A DNA stretch of 64,000 nt from Blakeslea trispora (GCA_025331445.1 JAIWNE010000017.1:310001-374000), one strand, 5' to 3'; counted from the first letter of the stretch, positions 10,749 through 20,394 are shown. Numbers and translations: made by a program. Notes: generated by a model from the sequence alone, not told the origin.

Positions 10749-12626
10749 GTAAAAAAATGAAAAGACTTCGAAAGTATGTGTAATGTTGATTTTATTATAG
10801 AAAACTTTTAATTGGGTAGAACCAACTCTGGGGACAGTTTGTTTTATATGAGCTAGTTGCACTACTCCAGTTGAAGGAGCAGATTGGATGTTGGATCCAA
10901 GAAAAGTAGCGAAAGAAGGAGAAACAAGAGATCTGTCGGCACCTGTGTCTAATAGAGCGTAGGTTTTCACGTTTTCTACAATTACCGGTAAGATAATAGA
11001 ATTGGATATCTGTTTCGGTGCTGATGAAAATCGAACATCATACTTACATTTCTGCGCTTGGGCAGCTTGCATAAGAGATTCCTCATCGGAATCAATTTCC
11101 ATGTCGTCGATGGTTGAGGAAGAGGGTCCCGGCGAGGGCACACGAGAGGAAGAAGAACCAGGGAAAGTAGCAGCAGCACGAACGTTCTCAGAGGTAGGAG
11201 CTCTGTTTGCAAAATCGCACCACTTGCTGGCACCAGTACCACCACGGAAAGAAGCACCTCGAACAGTTATGTTGTCAGCGGCAGAAGAGCGAGCGGCAGT
11301 ATCACAGCGATGCTTAGGTGTCCAACCCAAAGCACCACAACGACGACACAGGTTCTTGTTCTTGGGTTGTTCACCCCGTTCCTTAGCCTTACAGTCTTTC
11401 GTATTATGTGTGGTTACTCTGTGGAAAGAGCAGAACATTTTTTCCTTGCCTTTATCACGTTTCATGTTAGTGATCGCGGCAGAAGAAGTAGAAGAACGAC
11501 TAGCGGAAGGAGGGGAAGTAGAACCAGAAGGAAGACCAGGCTTGGATCGCTTTTGAGAAGGACCAACAGAAGACGAGGCAGAAGAGCGTTTACCAGTAGA
11601 TGGTCCTTGTTCTAGACTGCGTGACTTATTATATAAATTACGAGCCTTTGACGCTATGAATTCCAGATCTTTCTTATCAGCGGCAGAGGCGGACTCCAAA
11701 GTGATATCTAAGCGATCTAAAAGATCACTGGGAAGACCATCCATGAAATAGGCGACCAAGACATGATTGTCACGAACACCAGCACGAGCTCTCCAGGTGT
11801 TGAACCTATCTATGTACTGTTCAATAGTCTCTCTATAGTCTCGGAAGCGGATGATTTGCAATTGCTTATGAGCCAGGTTCTTGCTGTCATCCGTGGTCAT
11901 ACCATACTTGTTAATAAGCGCAGTCTTGAAAGGGTTCCATGTAAGTTCATTTATGATTTTTCCTGATCCAGCGACAAACTGGCGTAACCACAATCGTTGA
12001 TCGGGATCTAGGCGAGTAATCACCAAACGATACCAGTTGGCATCAATGTCCAGTTGGTAGCACAGCATCACATCTTCGAACTTGTGAAGACAAGCCTCGA
12101 TGTCCTGAAAAACCTGCTCCTTTGGTGCAAAGACATTTCTGCCTACCCACTAGAAGTAGGGCACCTCTCTTGGACATACAACTGTTTTGACAGACGCTGA
12201 GGTAGAGTGAGAAGAAGAAGATTGAGGCACAGGTGATGTATTAGAAGAATTGATGCGAGAGAGCATTTCATGAAGATCTACTAATTTGGATAGATCCTTG
12301 AATTTGGCATCGTAAGCATCTCGAACTTTGTTAGCAGTTTCACTGTCCGTAACCGAAGCCAATTGATCAGCTAGATCAGCGACCTCAGTTTGCAAGCGAT
12401 TGATGTTACTCCCCAAGTTAGCAGTAGAATTGCCCTTTTGTCCTGTAGAAGGCATGGGGGAGGGACCAGAAGAGGAGACAGCAGGGGTATGCGTAGAAGC
12501 ATAATCTTCAGGAGGAGGAAGTGAATCCAGTTCCATCTCTTCCTCTGCGGTAAGAGGTGCTGAGAGGATTTGGTAAGCTTCTTCGGCAGTAGGAGTAGTA
12601 GGAACCATAGGGAGTTCAGCGGCCAT
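10701..12626 (-). pseudogene. gag: gag and protease with an in-frame stop (inner chromovirus)
   Basis: ATG at 12626 starts MAAELPMVP. The frame runs to TAG at 12152-12150, then stays open in the same frame down to 10701. The residue lost to the stop is Gln (FQW) in the outer element, so this is a C-to-T nonsense change. Order: acidic N-terminus with a coiled-coil-like stretch, gag core (WYRLVITRL and WNPFKTALINKYG), two Cys/His clusters of zinc-knuckle type (CSFHRVTTHNTKDC, CRRCGALGWTPKHRC), then the protease with DTGAD (10935-10949). Unlike the outer element, gag and protease share one frame without a break. Confidence 0.85.
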
Positions 12627-12674
12627 TGTAAGTGTTTTCAAAGTAAATAAAATAAAAGATAAGGTTAAATAAAA

Positions 12675-13085
12675 TGTTATAATCCAATAAATCACAATGA
12701 AATAAATCCAAGGAATTAACCAGACTAAAGATAATGTTTTATTTACTTCAAAATTGATGTGCTATTTATACTTTTCATGAAGATGATATTTCAACTGAGA
12801 TTGTAAAACTTTTCTAGAGGCTTGTAGATGATTATGATAATAACAACGAATCGGATGAGAGATGAATGATGACAGTCTTGTAAAGAAGAATTACTAAAAT
12901 AGAATGATTGGCCATCTGTACCTTAAACCCAGTAACTGGTAAATTATTGGCAAGATGTCAGTCCTGACCTTGAATGAAGGTTTATCCGAATTGAATGTCA
13001 AATGAAACAAGCTGAAGTCGAATTAGAGAATGGTTGTGGATTCATAAGTGGCTAAATACTTGATCCGTACTGTATGAATACAACA
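12675..13085 (-). repeat. 5' LTR of inner chromovirus
   Basis: 411 bp, matching 6791-7201 at every position I compared. Read on the minus strand it runs from TGTTGTATTC to TTATAACA. The sequence just inside, TTTTATTTA, is complementary to the presumed 5' end of the transcript (TAAATAAAA in the LTR), which would fit self-priming. AAGTA follows outside at 13086-13090. Confidence 0.95.
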
Positions 13086-13090
13086 AAGTA

Positions 13091-13678
13091 GTCGTACCTG
13101 CTTTACATGAGCACATCAAAGAGCGTCAAAACACTGACCATAAAAAATACTTGAAGTCTCATAACATAGTAACTGACAGATATCCGCTCAATTCTAAAAT
13201 TATGATTATCAATGTGAATCGTAAAGCAAAGACTGAACCTCGTTACGTTGGTCCTTTCACCATCAAAGGATGGGCTAAAAGTGGTGCCTACATTCTTGAG
13301 GATCTAACCGGTGCATTGTTGTCTAGAGACATACCTACGCATCAGATCAAGATGATACAGTCAGGAGATCAACGATCCCAATCCGATGTAGCTGAAAAGC
13401 ATTACGAAGTTCAAGCTATTGTCAACCATCGTGGTACTGGCAAAAACATTGAATACTACGTCCACTGGCGTGGATATGATGATCAAGCGAAATACAATAC
13501 ATGGGAACCAGCTTCCTCATTTGACTCGCTAAAGCCAATTAATGATTATTGGGTTAGACGAAACGTGACTAATGCAGTAACTCAAGGTACAACGCTACCT
13601 GACACTGTCAACAGACGCAAAAACATTTCTTCTAATCGACGTAAGAGAAGATCTGCTCGTCACACTACAAGATTATAA
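13091..13678 (+). CDS. pol: Integrase C-terminus and chromodomain (outer chromovirus)
   Basis: Continues the outer pol after the inner insertion; the frame matches that at 6790 once one AAGTA copy is discounted. It contains a GPFTIKG integrase C-terminal segment and a full chromodomain: HYEVQAIVNHR, then YYVHWRGYDD, then NTWEPASSF. A basic Arg/Asn/Lys-rich tail ends at the stop 13676-13678. The aromatic and acidic positions of a chromodomain are intact here, unlike in the inner element. Chromodomains of this class bias integration toward silent chromatin. Confidence 0.9.
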   Translation, partial: VVPALHEHIKERQNTDHKKYLKSHNIVTDRYPLNSKIMIINVNRKAKTEPRYVGPFTIKGWAKSGAYILEDLTGALLSRDIPTHQIKMIQSGDQRSQSDVAEKHYEVQAIVNHRGTGKNIEYYVHWRGYDDQAKYNTWEPASSFDSLKPINDYWVRRNVTNAVTQGTTLPDTVNRRKNISSNRRKRRSARHTTRL

Positions 13679-13698
13679 ATAATGCTATCTTTTTCTTG

Positions 13699-13721
13699 AC
13701 ACATTTTTCCCACTGGGTTTT
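13699..13721 (+). promoter_or_regulatory. Conserved 3' noncoding motif (outer element)
   Basis: ATTTTTCCCACTGGGTTTT just after the pol stop, matching the motif at 7373-7394 of the inner element in sequence and position. The sequence around it is not otherwise alike. Confidence 0.5.
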
Positions 13722-13830
13722 TTACAAGTTTTTTCTCGATAGCATTATCAAACACAATCTTCTTTACAATCTGAACAACTGAATTAGCCACTCTGTGCCT
13801 ACCAATACTTGAACAATTGCGATGATCTGA

Positions 13831-13846
13831 TCTTGGAGGAGGGTAA
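13831..13846 (+). other. Polypurine tract of outer chromovirus
   Basis: GGAGGAGGG directly before the 3' LTR at 13847, in the position of the plus-strand primer. Confidence 0.6.
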
Positions 13847-14141
13847 TATTGCATACAACGGCCTCTTTCAGAGCAATAAAATAAAGTAAAGATCAGATTA
13901 GGCTTATTGTGACCAGTCTATTTCTATATATGGAATTCTCAGGCTGTTGCGTTCAAATGGTACAAACACTGGATACAATGTATCCAGGTTACAGGCAATG
14001 TATACATTGTGCTCAAGTTACTCAGTTATCATACTAGTATTTCCCATAGTATAAATAGAGACAGAAAACATATATCTGAATAAAACATCTTTCTTTTGGT
14101 TTGATTGACTTTTTATTGTTATTAATAGTGAATATATCACA
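13847..14141 (+). repeat. 3' LTR of outer chromovirus
   Basis: 295-bp partner of 1668-1962. Relative to the 5' LTR it has three C-to-T changes and one G-to-A change, plus small changes in the last 25 bases. The second ACGAG copy follows at 14142-14146, after which Helentron coding resumes. Confidence 0.92.
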
Positions 14142-14851
14142 ACGAGAGGATTCTTTAAACCCAGGAAGAGAAAAGCTTTGTTGGGAAGTGGCCCAGGTTT
14201 CTACAAAGAGAAGAAAGTCAGATACGAGGTATGACTTGTCATTGATGACCTGATCAATATGAGCTTTCAGACTTTGTACATTGTGAAACATCAATTGATA
14301 TGTATAATTGTTATTTTTTGTTGTGAGTTTGTCAAAAACTGTTTCCAACTGTACTGTCTTTTGTCGATTTAGCTCGATAGTGATTTCATCATGGGTTCGT
14401 GGAGGTTCGGTAGGTTCAAACGTATTACCAATGAGATACAGACCGGAAGCAGATGTTGCTCTGGAACAAGCTACGTACAAAAGAGATCGATTCAATGCTC
14501 TGCCACTTACATCAATACATACTCGATTGTATGTAGAACCTTGACTTTTATGAATGGTAACTGCTTCAGCAACTGTCAAGGGGAATTGAGTTCTTTTGAC
14601 TGATAAAGAACTGTTTGTCCTTCGCTTAACAACAAGTGTAACAGGATCTATGGGTGTCCAAACAGGAGCAGACACAGAGCTAAGACTTGGGTTGCTTGAA
14701 ATTTCAGCTCGTTTCTTTTTTCCACAGTTTGCATCATCTAACAAGAGCCAAACTCTAACAGCTTGCTTTGTGGGTTCAGCACCAAGTGCCGGTGTGTAAT
14801 AGCCATAGTCAGTTTTCTTAAGTGTGCCTGTTGTTCCATTGATCAAGCCAT
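14142..14851 (-). pseudogene. Helentron helicase C-terminus and start of endonuclease
   Basis: The late PIF1-family helicase motifs: NGLINGTTG, then AVTIHKSQGSTY (motif V), then LLYVACSRAT (motif VI). A linker follows, then the start of the endonuclease domain (MFHNVQSLKAHI and FLLFVETWA). The segment is bounded on the left by the chromovirus (14141) and on the right by a solo LTR (14852). Both boundaries coincide with 5-bp target duplications, and the frame matches the neighbouring Helentron segments on either side. Confidence 0.85.
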
Positions 14852-15236
14852 TGTACTGTTTGACAGCTAAAAAAATAATAAATAAAAAACACAAGTAGAT
14901 TTAAAGGGGTTTATTCTAATACAAAAATAAAGTGAATCTGATCTAATCCTACTTCTAAATTATCTCTCTATTTATACTTTTCGAAAGCTAGGATGATTTA
15001 TAATATCTAGATTATTGTTGATCGTATATTAACATGATTCCTTCGATGTCGATATCTAGAATCTATGATAGTTCAAAGTACGCATCTAAGGTGTGGCGAG
15101 AATACTAACTTGGATAGCCTTTCGATGTCATACTCGAAATTGGAAGCATAAAGAATAATTATTATTATATTGAAATAGAAGGATTTGATTGGCTGATTTA
15201 AGAATATAGGTATCTATAGTTATGTAGTTCACTACA
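14852..15236 (+). repeat. Solo LTR (385 bp) in the Helentron helicase
   Basis: TGTACTG...CTACA with TG/CA ends and target duplication GCCAT at 14847-14851 and 15237-15241. It interrupts the helicase exactly in the SDG-LINGT motif, and the helicase frame fits across the site once one GCCAT is discounted. No internal retroelement region is present, so it is a solo LTR left by recombination. A diverged copy is at 30312-30640. Orientation is tentative. Confidence 0.88.
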
Positions 15237-15241
15237 GCCAT

Positions 15242-17011
15242 CACTGGTGTCCAAGTTGTTGGTGATCATGTATCTGCCTCCAACTTTTAGGGTGAGCGAC
15301 ATGTGTAAGCCCATTGTCTTGTGAGCTGGAATATCAGCATTTTGCATGTACTTCAGAAGACTCAGCTTAGCAACAGCACTGCCACCTTACCGACAACTTG
15401 TCATGACAATCGGACTGGAAGCACTCCCCATCAATTTGTGCAAGGATATTGCCATTACAGTTGTGACAGCATCATTTGTAGAGAACAGTCTGACAATGCA
15501 ATCATCCCTATCATTTGCATATCTTGTGGTAGATTTGGGAGCAGTCTTCTTCTAATATGTTGCATCATCTTGAGTCATACTTCCTATTGCCATGTTGTTC
15601 AGTGCTTGAGCAAATAATGCATCATCACGTTGTCTCATAATTTGAGTCAGCTTATGCACTTTAAAGCTATGCCAAATCTCTTGGACTCGTAGATTGAGAA
15701 GTAAAAGATCTGCATTGCTGGATGATGTTGAATATATTGGCGAACCCATAACAGGGGGAAGCTGAAGAAAATCACTAAAGAGAATAACATGTCTGCCACC
15801 AAAAGGTTGTTCCGAGTTAAATATGTCTCTCAATCTTTTGTCATCCATGAAAACAGTCTTGAGGATATCATGCTGATTTCGTCGATGATTACAACTTTCA
15901 TATCAGCCAATGCATACCAATAGAATGGGAGACTTCAGAACTTAATTCATTTAGTTCAGAATGGTTGACTGGAAGGTGGAAGGCTGAATGGACAGTTTGA
16001 CCATTGATGTCAAAGGCTGCTTTACCCGTAGGTGCAGTCAGAAGCACAGTAGGACTATTGAAATCTCGATTTGCATTTTCATCGTAATGTCTGATGAGAG
16101 CTTGATAGAGAGTTTTAATCAACATACTCTTGCCTGTACCAGCTCCACCTGTCACAAACAATTTCAAAGGTGCAGGACCATTAAACCATTCTTTTTATGA
16201 CGAATATGTTCTACAACATGATTAAGAAACGCACGCTGTAACAAATTCAACTTTGACAGCAGCTGTAGAACTCAACAGAGGTTAATCTGTTGGCCGAGTA
16301 TATCGATCAATTTGAGCAACGGCTGATTCTTCTGTATTTCTTTCCATGTTGGTAACATATCTGTCAGGATTAAGTTCATCACCTGTAATCATGTTGTCTT
16401 GAAAATTGACATTTAGCTCGTATTCTTGTGGTTCTTGGTTGGAGTTATTGTCAAATTGTTCAATTTTCATTGGCTATACTAGCCTGAAATGGATTTACAA
16501 CATCAGGAAGCCTCTCGTCTTCATTCGTCAAATCTTCGTCTACTTCACTATTATCCATATCAGCTTGACGTTGTGCTTCCGCAAGGAACTCCTCAATGGA
16601 CTTATCCGAAATCAAAGAAAACTCATCGCGATTTTTAGAATGACATCTTTGTTTTGTTCAAACTTATCGGCAACATCAACATTAACAAGATCATTAACTT
16701 CATCGTTCCAAGGTAAGTACAGCATCAACAAGGAGTAAAATAGACATCTGGATTCTTATCAAGTGCTTGCAAATGATATCGAATGACCTTTGTTTGCTTT
16801 CTTTTCTTCACATAGCCTAGTTCTTTCCTCAAAGCAATAAACTTGCTTCCATCACTGGGATTTTCCTCATCATCAGCATCATCGTTGGCATTATCAAGCT
16901 CATCATCAGTTTTACTAGCTCTTTTGTGGCTGTAATATCATAATTTGCAACAAACTGAGCAAGGTTCAAGTGGTTGAGTTCATCAGGCCTTGCTTGATAA
17001 TACTCAATCAT
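15242..17011 (-). pseudogene. Helentron PIF1-type helicase, N-terminal and middle part
   Basis: SF1B helicase that unwinds DNA during rolling-circle transposition. The Walker A motif GGAGTGKS lies near 16127-16150. Walker B-like LFSDFLQLPPV (with Asp rather than the usual DE pair visible) lies near 15760-15795. LTLKVGGRYMITNNLDTSDG sits just before the solo LTR. Upstream, around 16829-17011, a YYQARP...LAQFVANYDI segment matches the Helitron linker between Rep and helicase. The frame is broken repeatedly (for example near 15850-15900, 16170-16280 and 16490-16830), so this is a relic. Confidence 0.8.
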
Positions 17012-17214
17012 TCCTTTTTTTAAATGTCATGCGAAGTTCTTTCCAGGTCTTCTAAATCGTCCTTCGATTTGAGCATGCGTTTACGGTATTCAGGTGGCCA
17101 GTAGCAATAAAAGTAGTTTTTCTACTTGCTTCACACATACAAATTGTAGTAAATTGTAGGCAGCTTCTTGTGCTGATACCTCACTAATATTGTAGTATGC
17201 AGCTGCAATTTCTT

Positions 17215-18890
17215 TCATGATTTTCCGTGATCCATCTTAATTTTGAATACTTCCTTTAGAACAGCTGAAAGATGATCAGAAACGCTTCTATCACTTTTGT
17301 TAATATATTGGACAATGTATGCGCAACAGGCATATGGGTCCAATATATACTGTATATCGATGTTTGCCCTATGCATTTTGAGTATTTTCGCATTGAATTG
17401 ATTGATACAGACGTGCTTGACCTCACGTTTCAAAAAAAAATTAGACGTCCTAAGGGTCGATCTCACTGCCATCAGATATTCATTCTTGTTTAGGTTAAAA
17501 TACTTATGAATTGCTCAAAAGTAAGATCAGAAGAACTTAATGTATCATAGTTATCATCTAAGTATTTTCGTACTTGCTTTCCCCACCGTTCATAGTTAGA
17601 ATTTCTCTATCAGGTAAAGGGTCTAAGACAACTGTTTTATCCATTGGAAAGATTGGGATGGCAAATCGAAAGTTTTGGTTTTTTTGCTCTTCTTAAAGCA
17701 GGTTTTTGTATGATGATGAGATTGTCTTGAAATAATTAGTTCTTTCAGAGTGTCATCGAAATCATCATGGTGAGCATTGGAAGTCATAACTGTATCAACA
17801 AATTCACAGACTTTCTTTCTGTTGGATTCTCGAATAACAGGATCTGTTACTTCAAGATCAATGCTTGGTGCCTCATCCAACCAAATCATCATATGTGCAT
17901 GGGGAGATCCTCTATGCTGAAATTCTATGCGGAAATAATGGTCTTTGATTGCAAAGTTACCAAATGGACCATATGGAGGCTTCCAAGTATTTTTCAATAT
18001 TCTAATCCTTTTGTCGAAATATCTGGCACATGTTACAGGATCAGATTGTATTAACCTTGCTTTTTCCTCATGCGACAGATTATTTGATTCTTCCTCAGAA
18101 ATATCAACACCATCTATCACTCTTTTAAGTATCACTAATAGCTCTGGCCATCTGGATTCGGCAGCTGAAAGTGTAACAAACAGAGTGGGAGTGCCTAATT
18201 GACAAACCATTGCCATCAAATCTGACTGCTCTTTCTTCCAGAATGCAGGACTAGATCTAACTCTAGAAAGAACTTGGAATGCTTCGTCTCTCTTGAGTGC
18301 TTCGTTAAGTCCATTGTTCTGAAGAATGTTATCAGCTGTTAATGGGTTTTCAAGTCTTGATTTGGACATTCGCATCATTGTGTTCACCTGGCTAGCCAAT
18401 GTAAGCAATTGCTTTTTTCTATCCATAAAGAGCAGGAAGTCGGTTCTTTTTGCAAATCGTCGATCATGATGACGAGCTAATGACTTTACTATAGCATTGA
18501 AGCTTAGGGTAACCCTTTGTGTTTAGGATTCAGGATTTCACCGCCAAAGAGGGTCGGAAAGGCTAATGACTCGACATCTATATTAAGCAAAAGTGACATT
18601 GGACTAGAGCCTTCAGCTGGTGCAATACGAACACCTTCATCTTCCTGAATAATCCTTGCACTTAATTCACCTGCAAACATTGTTTCTTGACCACCAGGAT
18701 TCGCATCCCACATAAAGTCGTTATTAAGATCATTGGCCAAAGAATCACTTTCAATACTCAATTCAGAGAATGCTTGAACAAATTGGTCGAATATTTGACA
18801 TTGAACAATTAGAGTGCTTAGCTGATTATATTCTTCTTCTGAATCTCTGATTTTTACATTGTGTTTTAAATATGCTGCAGATTGACTCAA
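17215..18890 (-). pseudogene. Helentron Rep (HUH endonuclease) region
   Basis: Rolling-circle initiator. The N-terminal Helitron segment (18504-18890) ends with APAEGSSPMSLLLNIDVESLAFPTLF-type sequence. The next segment (17623-18426) carries the HUH motif in HRGSPHAHMMIWLD. The two-tyrosine motif AYIVQYINK lies at 17215-17472, with the Tyr residues four apart. These are the active-site parts of a Y2 Rep nuclease. Frame changes separate the three segments (near 18430-18500 and 17475-17620). The conserved order and minus orientation leave little doubt about identity. Confidence 0.85.
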
Positions 18891-19855
18891 ATACGAGCAG
18901 CAGCCCAGATCTTTTCTAGTCTTACATTTCCAGCCATATAATTGTTGCTTTGTGCTAGTCTTCGAGTCAATTTGACTTTAATGACATTAGCATCAGTGAC
19001 TAATCTTGGAACAAAAGACATGGTCTTATCAACTGAAACAGGCACATTTACAATACCCCCTTTACTTTTGTACTGACCACGTAAACTAAGTACAGTATAA
19101 ATGGATTGAAAAACATGACGAGCCGACACTAATCTTTCCTCTACCCTGTTCAGACAAGTGAGTGCTTCTGGGATTTCCGAAAGTTTAAGTCCATTTGAAG
19201 CACATAGTCTGGGTTTGTGTAGTTTTTTCACATCTAATGAACAATTGAAACAAAAAACATTTGAATTTTCATGTTGATTGAATCTGAACACATCATTAAT
19301 GAATTCTTGACTTGCATTACGTGCAAGTAATGAATCTTTTGTGACTGATTTAGTTTGGTCTGAAAACCAAAGACCACCACAACAGACACAAACTACAGTT
19401 GGGCCCTTTCTAATCTCAGATTGATACTTTTGAACAATCAGGTCAAATCCATTGGCATCATTCAGGTCACTCTTAAAATAAAATTGATGTCAGTTGAGCC
19501 TTCTAATTTGACAGAAGTCACAGTGCAAAAAGCAATTTTGTACCTGAAGTTGCCGTCTTCTTTGACGCAATGCTCTTCGATTTTCAGTATTTCTTCTTCT
19601 GGCTTCTTCGATTTGAGCTTCATTTGGTGGAGCCTCGGCTCTCCTTCTCTAACGCGATGCTCTCTGAGTTTCCCTATTTTGTCTTCTAATCCTTTCAAGG
19701 AGAGTTTCTTGATCAACTTGATCAGTGTTCTCTTGATCCTCAGTCGAACCTTGAATATGATCAGCATTTGAAGGATTGTTGTCATATACAAATTCCGGAT
19801 CCTGATTGATTCGTCTCTTTCTTCCACTTCTTCTGAGTGTTGTATCGTCTGTCAT
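18887..19855 (-). pseudogene. Helentron N-terminal cysteine-rich / DUF6570-like region
   Basis: ATG at 19855 starts an acidic and basic N-terminus (TDDTTLRRSGRKRR) followed by Arg/Glu-rich repeats. Two Cys pairs follow (CVCCGG near 19390 and CFNCS near 19240). The region LSEIPEALTCLNRVEERLVSARHVF, then GQYKSKGGIVNVPVSVD, then FVPRL resembles the DUF6570 region found upstream of Rep in many fungal and animal Helitrons. Frame changes occur near 19490-19650 and 19300. It lies about 380 nt inside the inferred 5' end. Confidence 0.7.
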
Positions 19856-19981
19856 AGTATGCAAAGCAGCGATAAAAAAAACTCAGGTCTAAAGAAGTAA
19901 TTGTAATAATAAATAAGGCACTTAAGCAATAAAAATTATTCGTTATATAAATTTTCGGTAATTATTACTGGCTCCGCGTGA

Positions 19982-20003
19982 GGGGGAGGGACAACCCTCC
20001 CCC
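19982..20003. other. G/C-rich hairpin and G-quadruplex-prone stretch in the Helentron leader
   Basis: GGGGGAGGG and CCCTCCCCC form a perfect 9-bp stem with a 4-nt ACAA loop. Including the following C-tracts (to about 20014), the minus strand has four runs of at least three G separated by 1-3 nt, which meets the usual G-quadruplex pattern. It stands out in AT-rich surroundings, about 130 nt upstream of the Helentron start codon. Confidence 0.6.
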
Positions 20004-20149
20004 ATACCCCCTCCCAGCTGGTTTGAAGCTCATTATTTGTATTTTTCTATCAGGTTCTAAATTCCAGTACATTTATTTTATGTCTTATTTGATGATTAGC
20101 AGTCACCAAAACGGAAAAGAGGGGGAAAAGTGTTTTATTTCTTTTTGTT

Positions 20150-20185
20150 TTTGTCGTGTCATATCACGTGATATGACACGACAAA
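20150..20185. repeat. 36-bp perfect palindrome with CACGTG centre
   Basis: Perfect inverted repeat with no spacer, centred on CACGTG at about 20165-20170 (half-site TTTGTCGTGTCATATCAC). It lies about 50 nt inside the Helentron 5' tip, upstream of the Rep gene. It could be a protein-binding site (CACGTG is a bHLH E-box core), a cruciform, or part of the transposition origin. Confidence 0.75.
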
Positions 20186-20221
20186 TTTTTGCGGACAAAT
20201 GTAAAAGGGCTTCTCCTACTG

Positions 20222-20232
20222 AGAAAACGCCC
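20222..20232. repeat. Helentron terminal inverted repeat, 5' side
   Basis: AGAAAACGCCC, the exact reverse complement of 1124-1134, at the inferred 5' tip. The next bases outward are an A-run (a T-run on the minus strand), in keeping with T-T insertion. Part of it can fold with GGGCTTCTC at 20208-20216. Confidence 0.6.
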
Positions 20233-20394
20233 TAAAAAGACACAATCCTTAGATTTCAATAATAATATCGTTTATGAAGCATTGATTTCATATGCTCTGA
20301 ATTGCTTTTGCATACCAAAGACTGTTAAGAAAACTCATAGCTTGTAAGAAATACATATTCCTTTAGTTAAAAAAGTTGACTTCTATGAGCATAT

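Larger units (their letters stand above)
6791..13085 (-). mobile_element. Inner Ty3 chromovirus, very recent insertion
   Basis: A complete 6295-bp chromovirus on the minus strand, related in protein sequence to the outer one. It has 411-bp LTRs at 6791-7201 and 12675-13085 and target duplication AAGTA at 6786-6790 and 13086-13090. I compared the two LTRs along their length and found no difference, which points to a very recent insertion. Even so, the coding region has two in-frame stops (12150-12152 and 7618-7620) and three frame breaks (near 10751-10757, 10095 and 8060). It may have been mobilised in trans, may have lost function very recently, or may contain assembly errors. Confidence 0.94.
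1668..14141 (+). mobile_element. Outer Ty3 chromovirus, interrupted by a second one
   Basis: A Ty3/Gypsy LTR retrotransposon of the chromovirus group. It has 295-bp LTRs at both ends, gag, protease, reverse transcriptase, RNase H, integrase and a C-terminal chromodomain. Target duplication ACGAG occurs at 1663-1667 and 14142-14146. It is inserted in the endonuclease region of the Helentron. A related element (6791-13085) splits its pol between integrase and chromodomain. Without the inner element it is about 6.2 kb. The LTRs differ at four transitions plus a few changes in the last 25 bases, so it is older than the inner element. Gag carries a -1 frame break, so it is probably not autonomous. 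Confidence 0.93.
1092..20233 (-). mobile_element. Helentron (Helitron with fused endonuclease), carrying nested insertions
   Basis: A rolling-circle transposon coded on the minus strand. Its order is zinc-finger/DUF6570-like N-terminus, HUH Rep nuclease, PIF1-type helicase, then an AP-endonuclease-like domain. The 3' end (left) shows CTAG at 1092-1095 and a hairpin at 1101-1117. An 11-bp sequence GGGCGTTTTCT at 1124-1134 recurs inverted at the 5' end (20222-20232). This layout, with an inverted repeat at the 5' tip but internal to the 3' hairpin, matches the asymmetric repeats described for Helitron2/Helentron, and both flanks are T-runs, fitting insertion between T residues. About 5.8 kb is Helentron sequence; the rest is inserted LTR elements. 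Many frameshifts make it inactive. The exact ends are inferred to within a few bases. Confidence 0.72.

Noticed and set aside
10751..10757. Programmed -1 frameshift between protease and RT in the inner element
   Set aside because: The A7 run (T7 on the coding strand) is slippery-looking, but the closely related outer element has this region in one frame and this copy has other breaks, so a mutation or sequencing indel is simpler.
11002..11615. Plus-strand open frames of 100-184 codons
   Set aside because: They are antisense to the inner gag/protease, without motifs.
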